DNA of 64,000 nt, taken from the NCBI RefSeq assembly GCF_030518195.1, contig NZ_JAULSC010000018.1, positions 24,985-88,984 of the forward strand, written 5' to 3'. Of the stretch, positions 13,443 through 24,056 are shown in pieces; positions within the stretch are counted from its first letter, which is position 1, and each line of letters begins with the position of its first letter. The translations under genes and the position numbers were made by a program. This DNA comes from Nocardioides cremeus. Its GTDB lineage: Bacteria > Actinomycetota > Actinomycetes > Propionibacteriales > Nocardioidaceae. Under the pieces are notes generated by a model, which did not search any database, had not been told where the DNA came from, and saw only the letters and a list, made by a program, of their open reading frames with translations.

Positions 13443-14241
13443 AGCTGTTGTTCTTGTCGTCCTCGATGTCGACGACCTCGGCCGGCTCGTCGGGGGTGGT
13501 GACCGGGTGCACGGTCTCCGCCTCGTCGGCCAGCGCCTCGTCGGGCGAGGATCCGCCGGTGTCGTCGCTGGCCCCGGCCATCGGCGCGGCCGGCGTGGGC
13601 GCAGCGCCCGCGCCCGTCGACGTCGTCGCCGCGGCCGCGCCGGTGCCGCTCGCCGGCGGGCTCGGCACGTAGGAGGACTGCCAGTTCTGCGACTCCGAGC
13701 CGCCCTGCAGCTTCTTGGCCACGACCCCGGCCACGGCCGCCAGGCCGCCGACCAGGACGAGCTTCTTGAGCTTGGAGCCCTTCTTCTTCTTCGGCTCCTC
13801 GCCCTTGAGCCCGGCGACCTTGGCCGAGGCCTTGTCGCCCAGCTCGCCGGCGCGGGTCGTCGCCCGGCCGTTGAGGTCGGAGGCCTTGGCACCGGCGTAC
13901 GCCGCACCCGAGGCGACCAGCGGGGCCGCCTTGGCACGCGCGTCGGCGATCGCCGGGGCCGCCTTCTCGCGGGCCTCCTGGCCCAGCACGACGGCACGGT
14001 CGCGGGCGTCGATGACGTAGGGCGTCGCCCGGGTGCGGGCGTCGGTCAGCGCCGGTCCCGCCTTGGCGCGGGCGTCGGCGATCGCCGGGCCGGCCTTCTC
14101 CTTGGCGTCGGCCACCAGGTGGCGAGCCTCGTCGCGGGCGGTGCTGACCGCCGACTCGACCTGGGGACGCACGGAGTCGACGACCTGCTCCACGTAGTCA
14201 CCGGCCTGCTCGATGAGGGACTTCTTCCTGCGCAGACGCAT
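13441..14241 (-). CDS. Ala-rich helical-repeat membrane protein (DUF5324-like)
   Basis: 266 aa. The start is set at 14241 (MRLRRKK), with GAGAGGAAG upstream; a longer frame would run into the ppiA leader. Residues 20-150 are amphipathic Ala/Lys/Arg/Asp-rich helix with about 11-residue repeats around DARAKA (AIADARAKAGPALTDARTRA, EKAAPAIADARAKAAP). A basic stretch and one membrane helix (KKLVLVGGLAAVAGVVAKKL) follow, then an acidic tail. The layout resembles Streptomyces DUF5324 proteins near ppiA. It occupies the locus of mycobacterial cwsA (Rv0008c), but I see no clear sequence match to CwsA. It is divergent from ppiA. The function is unknown. Confidence 0.7.
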   Translation of the reverse strand: MRLRRKKSLIEQAGDYVEQVVDSVRPQVESAVSTARDEARHLVADAKEKAGPAIADARAKAGPALTDARTRATPYVIDARDRAVVLGQEAREKAAPAIADARAKAAPLVASGAAYAGAKASDLNGRATTRAGELGDKASAKVAGLKGEEPKKKKGSKLKKLVLVGGLAAVAGVVAKKLQGGSESQNWQSSYVPSPPASGTGAAAATTSTGAGAAPTPAAPMAGASDDTGGSSPDEALADEAETVHPVTTPDEPAEVVDIEDDKNNS

Positions 14242-14446
14242 CCGCGTCACTTCCTCTCGTCGGTTTGTGATCCATTCGACCACGACTGCTTCGGGCCCAT
14301 CCAGGCACCCTGTGCCCCTGTCGGGGCCGCACCTCTGGTGCGAGGTCACCTGCAGGAGGGCCTTTTGCGCCTCCGTGCGAGGATCGTCCCGCACGCACGA
14401 CGCGTCGTCGTACACCCTGAAGTACCCCCTCTCGCGAAAGGCAGTC

Positions 14447-14959
14447 ATGGCGGACCCGCAGGCCATCCTCAAGACCAACCGGGGCGACATCGTCCTGAAC
14501 CTCTTCCCGAACCACGCGCCCGAGACGGTCGCGAACTTCACCGGCCTCGCGACCGGCGAGAAGAAGTACGACGCCGGCAACGGCAAGACCGGCCCGTTCT
14601 ACGACGGCCTGGGCTTCCACCGCGTCATCGCGGGCTTCATGATCCAGGGCGGCTGCCCGCTGGGCACCGGCACCGGCGGCCCCGGCTACACGTTCAAGGA
14701 CGAGCCGCACCCCGAGCTGGTCTTCGACAAGCCCTACCTGCTCGCGATGGCCAACGCCGGCCCGGGCACCAACGGCTCGCAGTTCTTCATCACCCTGGGC
14801 GCCACCACGTGGCTCAACCACAAGCACACCATCTTCGGCGAGGTCGCCGACCAGGCCTCGCGCGACGTCGTCGACGCCATCGGCAGCACCGCGACCGGTG
14901 CGGGCGACCGTCCGGTCGAGCCCGTGGTCATGGAGTCCGTGGAGATCGTGGAGGCCTGA
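14447..14959 (+). CDS. ppiA: Cyclophilin-type peptidyl-prolyl cis-trans isomerase
   Basis: 170 aa cytoplasmic cyclophilin that catalyses proline isomerisation. The ATG at 14447 has GCGAAAGG upstream. Family motifs are FHRVIAGFMIQGGCPLGTG (catalytic Arg in FHRV), MANAGPGTNGSQFFIT and LNHKHTIFGEV. The insert GEKKYDAGNGKTGPFYDG is the usual actinobacterial one. It matches M. tuberculosis ppiA (Rv0009) in position after the gyrase/tRNA block. Confidence 0.93.
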   Translation: MADPQAILKTNRGDIVLNLFPNHAPETVANFTGLATGEKKYDAGNGKTGPFYDGLGFHRVIAGFMIQGGCPLGTGTGGPGYTFKDEPHPELVFDKPYLLAMANAGPGTNGSQFFITLGATTWLNHKHTIFGEVADQASRDVVDAIGSTATGAGDRPVEPVVMESVEIVEA

Positions 14960-15004
14960 GGCACCCGCCTCACGCCCCCACCGAACCCCCACCAGCACGA
15001 GCTC

Positions 15005-15937
15005 GTGAACCAGTCGCCCGCGCCCGAGCCGGCGCCTGGGGTCGGGGTGCCGGTCTGCTACCGGCACCCCGACCGCGAGACCTACATCCGCTGCCAGCGC
15101 TGCAGCCGGCCGATCTGCCCGGACTGCATGCACGACGCCTCCGTGGGCTTCCAGTGCCCCGAGTGCATCTCCGCCGGCGCGCGACAGACCCGCCAGAACC
15201 GCACGGCGTACGGCGGGCTGCGGCCCACCGACGCGACGCGCACCTCGATCGCGCTGATCTCGCTCAACGTCGGGGTCTGGCTGGCCATCGCGCTGACCGG
15301 TGGCTCGGGCAGCCGCCTGGTCGACCTGCTGGCCCTGCGCACCAACGGCGTGTGCCTGACCAGCGACGGCGGCTTCGACGTGCCCCGCGCGGTCTGCGAG
15401 GGCAGCGGCACCTGGCTGCCCGGCTTCGTCGACGGGGCCCTGTGGCAGGTCCTCAGCTCGGGCTTCACCCACGTGCAGCTGATGCACCTGGGCTTCAACA
15501 TGCTCGCGCTCTACATCATCGGCCCGCAGCTCGAGGCCGTGCTCGGGCGCGCCCGCTTCCTCGCGCTCTACCTGACCTCCCTGCTGGCGGGCTCGGTCGT
15601 GGTGCTCTGGGCCGCCAACCAGTACGGCGCCACCGTGGGCGCCTCGGGCGCCATCTACGGCCTCTTCGCCGCCCTGCTGGTCGTGGCCCGCAAGATCGGC
15701 GCCGACATGCGCCAGCTGGTGATCCTGGTCGGCATCAACGTCGTGATCACCTTCGCGGTGCCGAACATCTCCTGGCAGGGCCACCTCGGCGGCTTCCTCG
15801 GCGGCGCCCTCGTGGCCGCGCTGCTGGTGCACGCCCCCCGCGGGCCACGCCGCTCGGCCTTTCAGCTCGTCGGCCTCGTGCTGGTCACCCTGTCGCTGCT
15901 GGCCGCGGCCGTCCTGCGCATCGCCGCCCTCAGCTGA
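15005..15937 (+). CDS. Rhomboid family intramembrane serine protease with N-terminal zinc finger
   Basis: 310 aa, GTG start. Residues 19-60 form a B-box-like zinc finger (CYRHPDRETYIRCQRC, CPDCMHD, CPEC). Six or more membrane helices follow. The rhomboid catalytic Ser is in GASGAIYG (near residue 215) and the catalytic His in WQGHLGGFLGG (near 260); the N-terminal-side HLGFNM motif is also present. It probably cleaves membrane proteins within the bilayer; substrates are unknown. It is convergent with crgA across the repeat-rich 15938-16308 gap. Confidence 0.92.
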   Translation: MNQSPAPEPAPGVGVPVCYRHPDRETYIRCQRCSRPICPDCMHDASVGFQCPECISAGARQTRQNRTAYGGLRPTDATRTSIALISLNVGVWLAIALTGGSGSRLVDLLALRTNGVCLTSDGGFDVPRAVCEGSGTWLPGFVDGALWQVLSSGFTHVQLMHLGFNMLALYIIGPQLEAVLGRARFLALYLTSLLAGSVVVLWAANQYGATVGASGAIYGLFAALLVVARKIGADMRQLVILVGINVVITFAVPNISWQGHLGGFLGGALVAALLVHAPRGPRRSAFQLVGLVLVTLSLLAAAVLRIAALS

Positions 15938-15946
15938 CCCGGCGCA

Positions 15947-16125
15947 AACTTCCCGCCCACCCGGCCTGGATCTCGCGCCCACCCGGCGCAGGTCTCGCTG
16001 TGCCCGCACCCTGCCGGTCCGGGCCGGCTCGAGACGAAGTATGGGCCGGCTCGAGGCGAAGTCTGGGCCGGGTCAGCGGGAAGTTCGGGCCGGGTGGGCG
16101 GGAAGTTCGGGCCGGGTCGGGTTTG
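15947..16125. repeat. 22-bp tandem repeat array with inverted copies
   Basis: Four full direct 22-base units lie at 16020-16041, 16042-16063, 16064-16085 and 16086-16107, plus a partial fifth from 16108. The consensus is approximately YGGGCCGGSTCGNGCGAAGT. Inverted units at 15947-15990 include AACTTCCCGCCCACCCGGCC (15947-15966), the exact reverse complement of 16088-16107. Related units recur at 52896-52950, in another convergent gap. Confidence 0.75.
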
Positions 16126-16136
16126 CCGGGGGTGGC

Positions 16137-16226
16137 TGTGGGGAACCTTGTCCACAGATGAGTCCACAGGTGTGGAGAACTACACGCGTGTGATTCGTCC
16201 ACAGTGTTGTCCCCAGGTGTGCAGAA
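16137..16226. other. Cluster of DnaA-box-like 9-mers
   Basis: The 90 bases contain one perfect actinobacterial DnaA box TTGTCCACA (16148-16156). Single-mismatch copies are TTCTCCACA (reverse, 16171-16179), TCGTCCACA (16195-16203) and TTGTCCCCA (16207-16215). Two-mismatch copies lie at 16137-16145 (reverse), 16160-16168 and 16218-16226 (reverse). Such density is normally seen at oriC or in DnaA-titrating clusters. The canonical oriC should be upstream of the window. Confidence 0.65.
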
Positions 16227-16256
16227 CCGCCCGCCACCTGAGAGGTGACGGGCGGT
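16226..16256 (-). terminator. Terminator downstream of crgA
   Basis: Stem ACCGCCCG (16226-16233) / CGGGCGGT (16249-16256) continued by CACCT/AGGTG with one mismatch and a GAG loop. It lies in the convergent gap about 50 bases beyond the crgA stop, so it could serve either strand. Confidence 0.6.
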
Positions 16257-16308
16257 CCGGAAAGGCTGTGTGCTGCTGTGCTCGGGGCCCCTCAGCGGGA
16301 CCCGGGGC

Positions 16309-16767
16309 TCACTCCCAGCGGGTGGCGAAGATGAAGCCGACGCCCATGAAGGCGATGCCCACGAAGAGGTTCGACTGCAGCAGGTCGTTGAAGACCGGGA
16401 TCTGGTCGAGCTTGTCGTTGGCGAAGATGTAGTAGACGCAGATCCACACCAGGCCGATCAGGAAGCAGCCCAGCATGCCGGTGACCACGCCCCGGCCACG
16501 GCCCATCGGGGTGCTCGGGTGGGCGCTGATGGCCAGGCCCAGGAAGAGCAGCCCGAAGCCGATCACGTAGTTCCACCGGACCAGCTCGGCCATCCAGGCG
16601 GGGCTGCCCGGCTCGGCCTCGAAGTCGGTGGGGTCGGCGCGCACGCCGAAGTAGTAGTAGAGGACCCACGCGATGCCGGCGACGACCAGCAGCAGCGCCG
16701 CCACCGAGCGGGGAGTCACGACCGGGCCCCGCGGCTCGGCCAGCTCGTCCTTGACCTTCTGTCTCAC
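16309..16767 (-). CDS. crgA: Cell division protein CrgA, tandem-duplicated form
   Basis: 152 aa, GTG start with CAGGAG upstream. CrgA is a small division regulator with two membrane helices that interacts with FtsZ and septal PBPs. This protein holds two CrgA-like halves. The first is LLLVVAGIAWVLYYYFGV ... WNYVIGFGLLFLGLAIS. The second is LGCFLIGLVWICVYYIF ... LFVGIAFMGVGFIFATRWE, ending with the canonical CrgA C-terminal TRWE-type motif. That gives four membrane segments, against two in the 84-93 aa forms of Streptomyces and mycobacteria. Synteny (ppiA upstream, DUF881 divergent) fits Rv0011c. Confidence 0.9.
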   Translation of the reverse strand: MRQKVKDELAEPRGPVVTPRSVAALLLVVAGIAWVLYYYFGVRADPTDFEAEPGSPAWMAELVRWNYVIGFGLLFLGLAISAHPSTPMGRGRGVVTGMLGCFLIGLVWICVYYIFANDKLDQIPVFNDLLQSNLFVGIAFMGVGFIFATRWE

Positions 16768-16862
16768 GTCTACTCCTGCAGGTGTGGGCCACGACGCGCT
16801 CTCGCAGCCTGCGGCCCCCGTGGGCTCGGTGCGCCCGCGGGTCGCGGGCTACCTTAGTGGTC

Positions 16863-17687
16863 ATGACGCCGGGTTCCCACGCGAGGCCGACCCCGGGGCA
16901 GCCGCCCCCGGGTTGGTGGTCGCGCGTGCGCGCCCGGGCGGGCGTGGTCGCGGGCGGTTCGCGCGAGCGGCCCCGGCCCGGCGCGTGGCGGGTGCTGACC
17001 CCCACGGTCGTGCTGCTGAGCGGCAGCCTCTTCGCGGTCAGCGCCATCAGCTCGGACGGCACCGACCTGCGCCCGGGCATCACCGACCTGACGACCCTGG
17101 TCAGCTCCGAGGCCGAGCAGTACGAGCAGCTGCGCAGCCGGGTGGAGTCGCTGACCGAGGAGGTCAACGAGCTGACCAGCCGCCTGGCCGACCGCGACGT
17201 CGCCCGCGTGCAGGGCCGCATCGAGGACTACTCCGACCCCGCGGGGCTCGAGCCGGTCGAGGGCGAGGGCGTGACCATCACCCTCACCGACAGCCCGCTG
17301 GGGGTCGACGAGACCGACCAGCCCGAGCGCTTCCTGGTCGTGCACCAGCAGGACATCCAGGCGGTCGTCAACGCGATGTGGCGCGCCGGCGCCGAGGCCG
17401 TGACCATCCAGGGGCAGCGGGTCGTCTCGACCACCGGCATCAAGTGCGAGGGGCCGTCGGTGACGCTGCACGGCGTGCCGTACCCGCCGCCCTACGTGAT
17501 CTCGGCGGTCGGGGACCCCGAGGAGATCGCCGACTCGGTCGAGGGCGACCGCTACCTCTCGCTCTACCGCCAGCAGTCGGCGCAGGAGGACATCCAGATC
17601 GGCTGGGAGGCCTCCTTCGAGGAGGAGGTCGAGGCGCCGGCCTACTCCGGCCTGCTCGACCTGTCGTACGCCGAACCCATCGTCTGA
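16863..17687 (+). CDS. DUF881 family membrane-anchored protein
   Basis: 274 aa. A cytoplasmic N-terminus of about 45 residues is followed by one membrane helix (VLTPTVVLLSGSLFAVSAIS) and a coiled-coil (SEAEQYEQLRSRVESLTEEV). The extracytoplasmic DUF881 domain then runs from GVTITLTDSP through VVHQQDIQAVVNAMWRAGAE to TGIKCEGPSVTLHG and PPPYVISAVG. It is divergent from crgA, as Rv0012 is in M. tuberculosis. The mycobacterial neighbour trpG is absent; pknB comes next on the opposite strand. The function is unknown; the position suggests a cell-wall or division role. Confidence 0.87.
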   Translation: MTPGSHARPTPGQPPPGWWSRVRARAGVVAGGSRERPRPGAWRVLTPTVVLLSGSLFAVSAISSDGTDLRPGITDLTTLVSSEAEQYEQLRSRVESLTEEVNELTSRLADRDVARVQGRIEDYSDPAGLEPVEGEGVTITLTDSPLGVDETDQPERFLVVHQQDIQAVVNAMWRAGAEAVTIQGQRVVSTTGIKCEGPSVTLHGVPYPPPYVISAVGDPEEIADSVEGDRYLSLYRQQSAQEDIQIGWEASFEEEVEAPAYSGLLDLSYAEPIV

Positions 17688-17698
17688 CCCGGCGCGAG

Positions 17699-17718
17699 GG
17701 CTGCGAGGACCCGCAGCC
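17699..17718. terminator. Short hairpin between convergent genes
   Basis: GGCTGCG (17699-17705) / CGCAGCC (17712-17718) with a 6-base loop in the 39-base convergent gap between the DUF881 gene and pknB. It is a weak candidate bidirectional terminator. Confidence 0.35.
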
Positions 17719-17726
17719 GGCCTGGT

Positions 17727-19552
17727 TCAGGCGGTAGGCCGACGACGCCCCTGCCGCCGGTTGCCGTTCCCGTTGTTCCCGTTGTTGCCGTTCCCGGGGC
17801 CGTTGAGCAGGCCGTTGGACTCGGTGGGCTCCTCCGACGGCTCCTCGCTCGGCTCTTCCGAGGGCTCCTCGCTGGGCTCCTCGGACGGCTCCTCCTCGGG
17901 CTCCTCGGGCTCCTGGGCCACGAAGAGGTTGACGTCCTGGCCCTGGCTGAGCCGCTCGCCGGCGGCCGGGATCTGCTCGGTGACGGTGCCGGGCTCGGCG
18001 TCGGGGTCGGAGTCCTCGCGGATCACCGGGTTGAAGCCCGCGTCGCGGACCTTCTGCTCGGCGACCTGCTGGGGGTCGCCCACGACGTCGGGCACCTTCT
18101 CGGGGCCCTCGGAGGTGATGATGGTGACGGTGGAGCCGTCCTCGACCTGGGTGCCGGCGGGGGGCTGCTGCTCGAGCACGAGGTTGCGGTCCTCGTCGGA
18201 GGAGCGGCGCTGCACGTCGACCTCGAAGCCCTGGCCCTCCAGCGTGGTCACCGCCTGGTCGCGGAAGAAGCCGGTGACCTGGGGAACGGCCACCTCGGGC
18301 AGGCCCGCCGAGACGGTGAGCAGCACGGTCGAGCCCGGGTCGACGAAGCTGTCGCCGGAGGGGTCCTGGCCGATGACCCGCCCGGCGGGACGGTCGGAGG
18401 TCTCGAACTCGGTGTCGACGCCGAAGCCCTCCTCACCGAGGATCCGGCTGGCGGCGGCCTCCTGGCGCCCCACGACGTCGGGCACGGCCACCTCGTCGGG
18501 CGCGGCCGGGAAGAGGCGGGGCCACAGCAGCACCCCGGCCACCACGAGCCCGATCATGAGCAGGCCGAGCGCGACGAGCCACCCCACGGGGCGACGCTCG
18601 TCCTCGGCGGTGGGCAGCGGGGCCGGCTGGGTGGCGGGCACCGGGCGGGCCGCCACCGCGGTGGCCGGCGCGGGCGGCGGCGGGGGCGCGGTCGCCTGGA
18701 CGGGTCGCCCGGCCAGGTAGCGCTCGATGTCGGAGCGCATCGCCGCCGCCGACTGGTAGCGGTCCTCGACCCGCTTGGCCAGGGCCTTCATCACGATCGC
18801 GTCGACCTCGGGCGGCAGGTCGGTGTCGTGGTCGGAGGGCGGCTGGGCCGGCTCGCGCACGTGCTGGTAGGCCACCGCGACCGGGGAGTCGCCGACGAAC
18901 GGCGGCCGACCGGTGAGGAGCTCGTAGAGCAGGCAGCCCGCGGAGTAGACGTCGGAGCGGGAGTCGACGGTCTCGCCGCGCGCCTGCTCGGGGGAGAGGT
19001 ACTGCGCGGTGCCCACCACCGCGGCGGTCTGGGTCATCGTCGAGGAGGCGTCGCTGATGGCGCGCGCGATCCCGAAGTCCATCACCTTGACGTCGCCGGT
19101 GGGCGTGAGCATCACGTTGCCGGGCTTGATGTCGCGGTGGATGATCCCGGCCCGGTGGCTGTAGTCGAGGGCGGCCAGCACGCCGCTGGTGATCTCGAGC
19201 GCCCGCTCGGGCAGGATCTTGCGGCCCTCGCGCAGGATGTCGCGCAGCGTGCGGCCGGCGACGTACTCCATCACGATGTAGGGCTGCTGGACCCCCGAGC
19301 CGTCGGTGGCCTCCTCCTCGCCGGTGTCGTAGACGGCGACGATGGCGGGGTGGTTGAGCGAGGCCGACGACTGCGCCTCGCGGCGGAACCGGGCCTGGAA
19401 CGTCGCGTCGCTGGCCAGGTCGGTGCGCAGCCGCTTGACCGCCACCACCCGGCCGAGCCGCTCGTCGGTGCCCTTGCGGACCTCGGCCATGCCGCCGCGT
19501 CCGAGCATCTCGCCGAGCTGGTAGCGCCCGCCGACGGTGGAAGGGGTGCCGC

Positions 19553-19556
<4 letters not shown>
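17727..19556 (-). CDS. pknB: Serine/threonine protein kinase PknB with PASTA repeats
   Basis: 609 aa membrane kinase that senses peptidoglycan fragments and controls wall synthesis. The ATG at 19556 overlaps the pknA stop by 4 bases. The kinase domain shows GRGGMAEV, Lys41, HRDIKPGN (140-147), DFG (160-162) and an activation loop with Thr175/Thr177 (TQTAAVVGTAQYLSPEQARG), matching the autophosphorylation site of M. tuberculosis PknB. After a Pro-rich linker and one membrane helix (VGWLVALGLLMIGLVVAGVL) come about four PASTA domains. The C-terminus is unusual: an acidic EEPS repeat run (about 17832-17915) and an Asn/Gly plus Arg-rich tail. Confidence 0.95.
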
Positions 19557-21150
<1,594 letters not shown>

Positions 21151-21154
<4 letters not shown>

Positions 21155-22653
21155 CGGTTGATCACCGCCTCCATGACGGCCTTCGCGATCGGGCCGCCCA
21201 GCAGGCCGCCGGCGATCTCGCCGCGGGCCCGGCCGGGGGCGTCCTGGATCATCACCGCGACCGCGACCTCGGGGTCGTCGGCGGGCGCGAACGAGACGAA
21301 CCAGGCGTACGGCGCCACGTCGTCCTGCCCGCTCTGGGCGGTGCCGGTCTTGCCGGCGACCTGGATGCCCGGGATCGCGGCCGGGTTCGCGGTGCCGACG
21401 TCGACGGTGGAGACCATCAGCTCGGTGAGCTGGTCGGCCGTGGAGGCCGAGACCGCCTCGGAGAGCTCCTCCTCGTCGGTGGCGTCGATCTGGTCGAACT
21501 CGGGGCTCTGCACCTCGTCGACGAGGTAGGGCTTCATCACCGAGCCGTCGTTGGCGATGCCGGCCACGACCATGGCCATCTGCAGCGGGGTCGCGGCGAC
21601 CTCGAACTGCCCGATGCCGGTCTGGCCGGTCTGCGGCTCGTTCATGCCCTCGGGGAAGCGCGAGGTGGCCTGCGGCAGCAGGTCCTCGAAGTACTGCTGG
21701 TTGAAGCCGAACGCCTCGGCCTGCTCCTGCATCGCCTCGGCGCCCAGGTCGACGGCCAGCCGCGCGAACGTGGTGTTGCAGGAGTTCTCCATCGCCTGGG
21801 CGAAGGGGATCCGGTCGGAGCCGCAGTCGCGGCCCTCGTTGTCGATCAGCCCGGAGTCGTCGCTGGTCAGCGGCAGCTGGTAGCTCGGCCCGCCGGGCAC
21901 GAGGTCGTCGGCCTCGTAGTCGCCGCTCTCGATCGCGGCGGCGGCGGTGACGATCTTGAAGGTCGAGCCCGGCGGCAGGGTGGTCTGGATCGAGCGGTTC
22001 AGCAGCGGCTCGTCGTCGTCGGCCTCGAGCCGCTCGGCGGCCTCGTTGACCTCGCTGAGGTCGTGGGAGGCCAGGGCGTTGGGGTCGAAGGTCGGCAGCG
22101 AGACCATCGCCAGCACCTTGCCCGAGCGCGGCTCGATCGCCACGACGGAGCCCTCGCCCTCGGGGCCCACCACGGCGCGCAGGCCGTCGTACGCCGCCTG
22201 CTGGGCCGCGGGGTCGATGGTGAGCTGGACGTTGCCGCCCTGGGTCTCCTTGTTGCTGAGCAGGTCGACCAGGCGGGTCACGAAGAGCCGGTCGTCCTCG
22301 CCGGAGAGCAGTTCGTTGTAGGTCTGCTCGACGCGCTGCTGGCAGCCGGCGCAGGTGGCCGGCTGGGCGTTGTAGAAGTTGAACCAGCCGGTCAGGTGGC
22401 TGTAGAGCAGCGGCTTGAGGTAGGTGCGCTGGTAGTCGTAGCGGTCGTCGACCGGCTCGCTGCGCGCGATCGGGTCGTTGCCGACCAGGATCGCGCCGCG
22501 CTGCTGGGAGAAGCGCTCGTCGAGGGCACGGCGGTTGTTGGGGTCGTCGTTGAGCCCGTCGGCGCGCCAGAACTGCAGGTAGGTGACGTTGGCGAGCAGC
22601 GCCACGAAGAGCAGCAGGCAGAAGACCGAGATCGTGCGGATCGGCTTGTTCAT
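21151..22653 (-). CDS. pbpA: Penicillin-binding protein (PbpA, class B transpeptidase)
   Basis: 500 aa. An N-terminal membrane anchor (ISVFCLLLFVALLANVTYL) is followed by the PBP dimerisation region and the transpeptidase domain, with the acyl-Ser in STFK (LPPGSTFKIV), SCN and KTGTA all intact. It cross-links peptidoglycan outside the membrane together with the FtsW/RodA polymerase encoded upstream. An oddity is an extra segment with a CxxC pair (PATCAGCQQ) at about residues 98-106, before NELLSGEDDRLF, which I do not recall from mycobacterial PbpA. It is coupled by 4-base overlaps on both sides. Confidence 0.94.
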
Positions 22654-24056
22654 CGCTGGACCCTCACCACCTGGGTGTCGTCGTCGGAGCCCTGGTCGGC
22701 GCTGCCCGTCAGGTCGGGCAGCGGGCGCCGGGCGAGGTCGGAGACGCGCAGCAGCAGCGCCACGATGACCCAGTTGGCCACCAGCGAGCTGCCGCCGTAG
22801 GACAGGAACGGCGTGGTCAGGCCGGTCAGCGGGATCAGCCCGGTGACACCGCCGACCACGACGAAGACCTGCAGCGCCAGGACCGCGCCGAGACCGGCGG
22901 CCAGGAGCTTGCCGAAGCCGTCGCGGGAGATCAGCGCGGCGCGCAGCGCGCGCTCGACGATGATGCCGTAGAGCAGCAGCACGGCCATCAGCCCGGTCAG
23001 GCCGAGCTCCTCGCCGATGGCGGCGATGATGAAGTCGGACTCCGCGAACGGCACCCGCGCCGGGTCGCCGTCACCGAAGCCGCGACCGATCAGCCCGCCC
23101 CAGGCCATCCCGAAGAGCGCCTCGAGGGGCTGCTCGCCGCGACCGTCGGTGCCGGCGCCGTAGTGGGAGAACGGGTCGAGCCAGATGTCGACGCGGGTCT
23201 GCACGTGGCCGAAGATCCGCCAGGCGGCCAGGGCGCCGCCGAGGAACAGCGCGCCGCCGACCACGAGCCAGCCCGGGCGCTCGGTGGCGACGTAGAGCAT
23301 CACCAGGAACAGGCCGAAGAAGAGGAGGCTGGAGCCGAGGTCCTTCTGGAAGACCAGGATGCCCAGGCTGATCAGCCACATGCCCAGCACCGGTCCCAGG
23401 TCGCGCCCGCGGGGCAGGTCCACGAAGAGCACCCGCCGCCCGGCCAGGGCCAGCGCGTCGCGGTGCTGGACCAGGTAGCCGGCGAAGGCGACGACCAGCA
23501 GCACCTTGGCGACCTCGCCGGGCTGCAGGCTGAAGGGGCCGAGCTGGATCCAGATCCGCGCGCCGCGCACCTCGTTGCCGATCAGCGGCATCATCGGGGT
23601 CAGCAGCAGCACGATGGCGCCGAGCCCGCTGGTGTAGGTGAACCGGGTCAGCACCCGGTGGTCGCGCAGCAGCAGCAGGGTGGCGATGAACAGGCCCACC
23701 CCGACGCTCATCCAGGTCAGCTGGCGCGAGGCGAAGCCGCTGCCCTGGTCGAGGTCGATGCGGTGGATCACGGCCAGCCCGAGGCCGTTGAGCGCGGCCA
23801 CGACCGGCAGCAGCACCGGGTCGGCGTACGGCGCCGCCAGGCGGACCACGACGTGGCAGGTGATGATCAGCGCGGCCAGCCAGCCGCCGTAGCCGACGAG
23901 GTCGGCGGGCACGCTCTCCTCGACGCCGATGCCGACGGCGGCGTAGGCGCCGATGCCGACCAGGAGCGCCAGGACGAGCAGGAACAGCTCGGCGCCGCGG
24001 CGGCGCCGGTGCACGAAGGCCAGGGGGCCCGAGGGGGCGGGCGAGGTGGTCGTCAC
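22650..24056 (-). CDS. rodA: FtsW/RodA/SpoVE family peptidoglycan polymerase
   Basis: 468 aa SEDS glycosyltransferase with 10-12 membrane helices that polymerises lipid II. SEDS features are FQKDLGSSLLFFGLFLVMLY, the catalytic-type Asp in WLDPFSHYG, and the C-terminal GLTTPFLSYGGSSLVANW. It pairs with the class B PBP encoded immediately downstream (4-base overlap), as rodA-pbpA do in mycobacteria. The naming as RodA rather than FtsW rests on operon position. Confidence 0.93.
   Translation of the reverse strand: MTTTSPAPSGPLAFVHRRRRGAELFLLVLALLVGIGAYAAVGIGVEESVPADLVGYGGWLAALIITCHVVVRLAAPYADPVLLPVVAALNGLGLAVIHRIDLDQGSGFASRQLTWMSVGVGLFIATLLLLRDHRVLTRFTYTSGLGAIVLLLTPMMPLIGNEVRGARIWIQLGPFSLQPGEVAKVLLVVAFAGYLVQHRDALALAGRRVLFVDLPRGRDLGPVLGMWLISLGILVFQKDLGSSLLFFGLFLVMLYVATERPGWLVVGGALFLGGALAAWRIFGHVQTRVDIWLDPFSHYGAGTDGRGEQPLEALFGMAWGGLIGRGFGDGDPARVPFAESDFIIAAIGEELGLTGLMAVLLLYGIIVERALRAALISRDGFGKLLAAGLGAVLALQVFVVVGGVTGLIPLTGLTTPFLSYGGSSLVANWVIVALLLRVSDLARRPLPDLTGSADQGSDDDTQVVRVQR

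Noticed and set aside
16137..16226. The chromosomal oriC itself
   Set aside because: recF at the left edge implies that dnaA-dnaN and oriC lie upstream. There is no obvious AT-rich unwinding element in the 15938-16308 gap.
17760..17915. A short-sequence repeat array in noncoding DNA
   Set aside because: The repeats are codons of the EEPS and Asn/Gly tail of PknB in a continuous frame.
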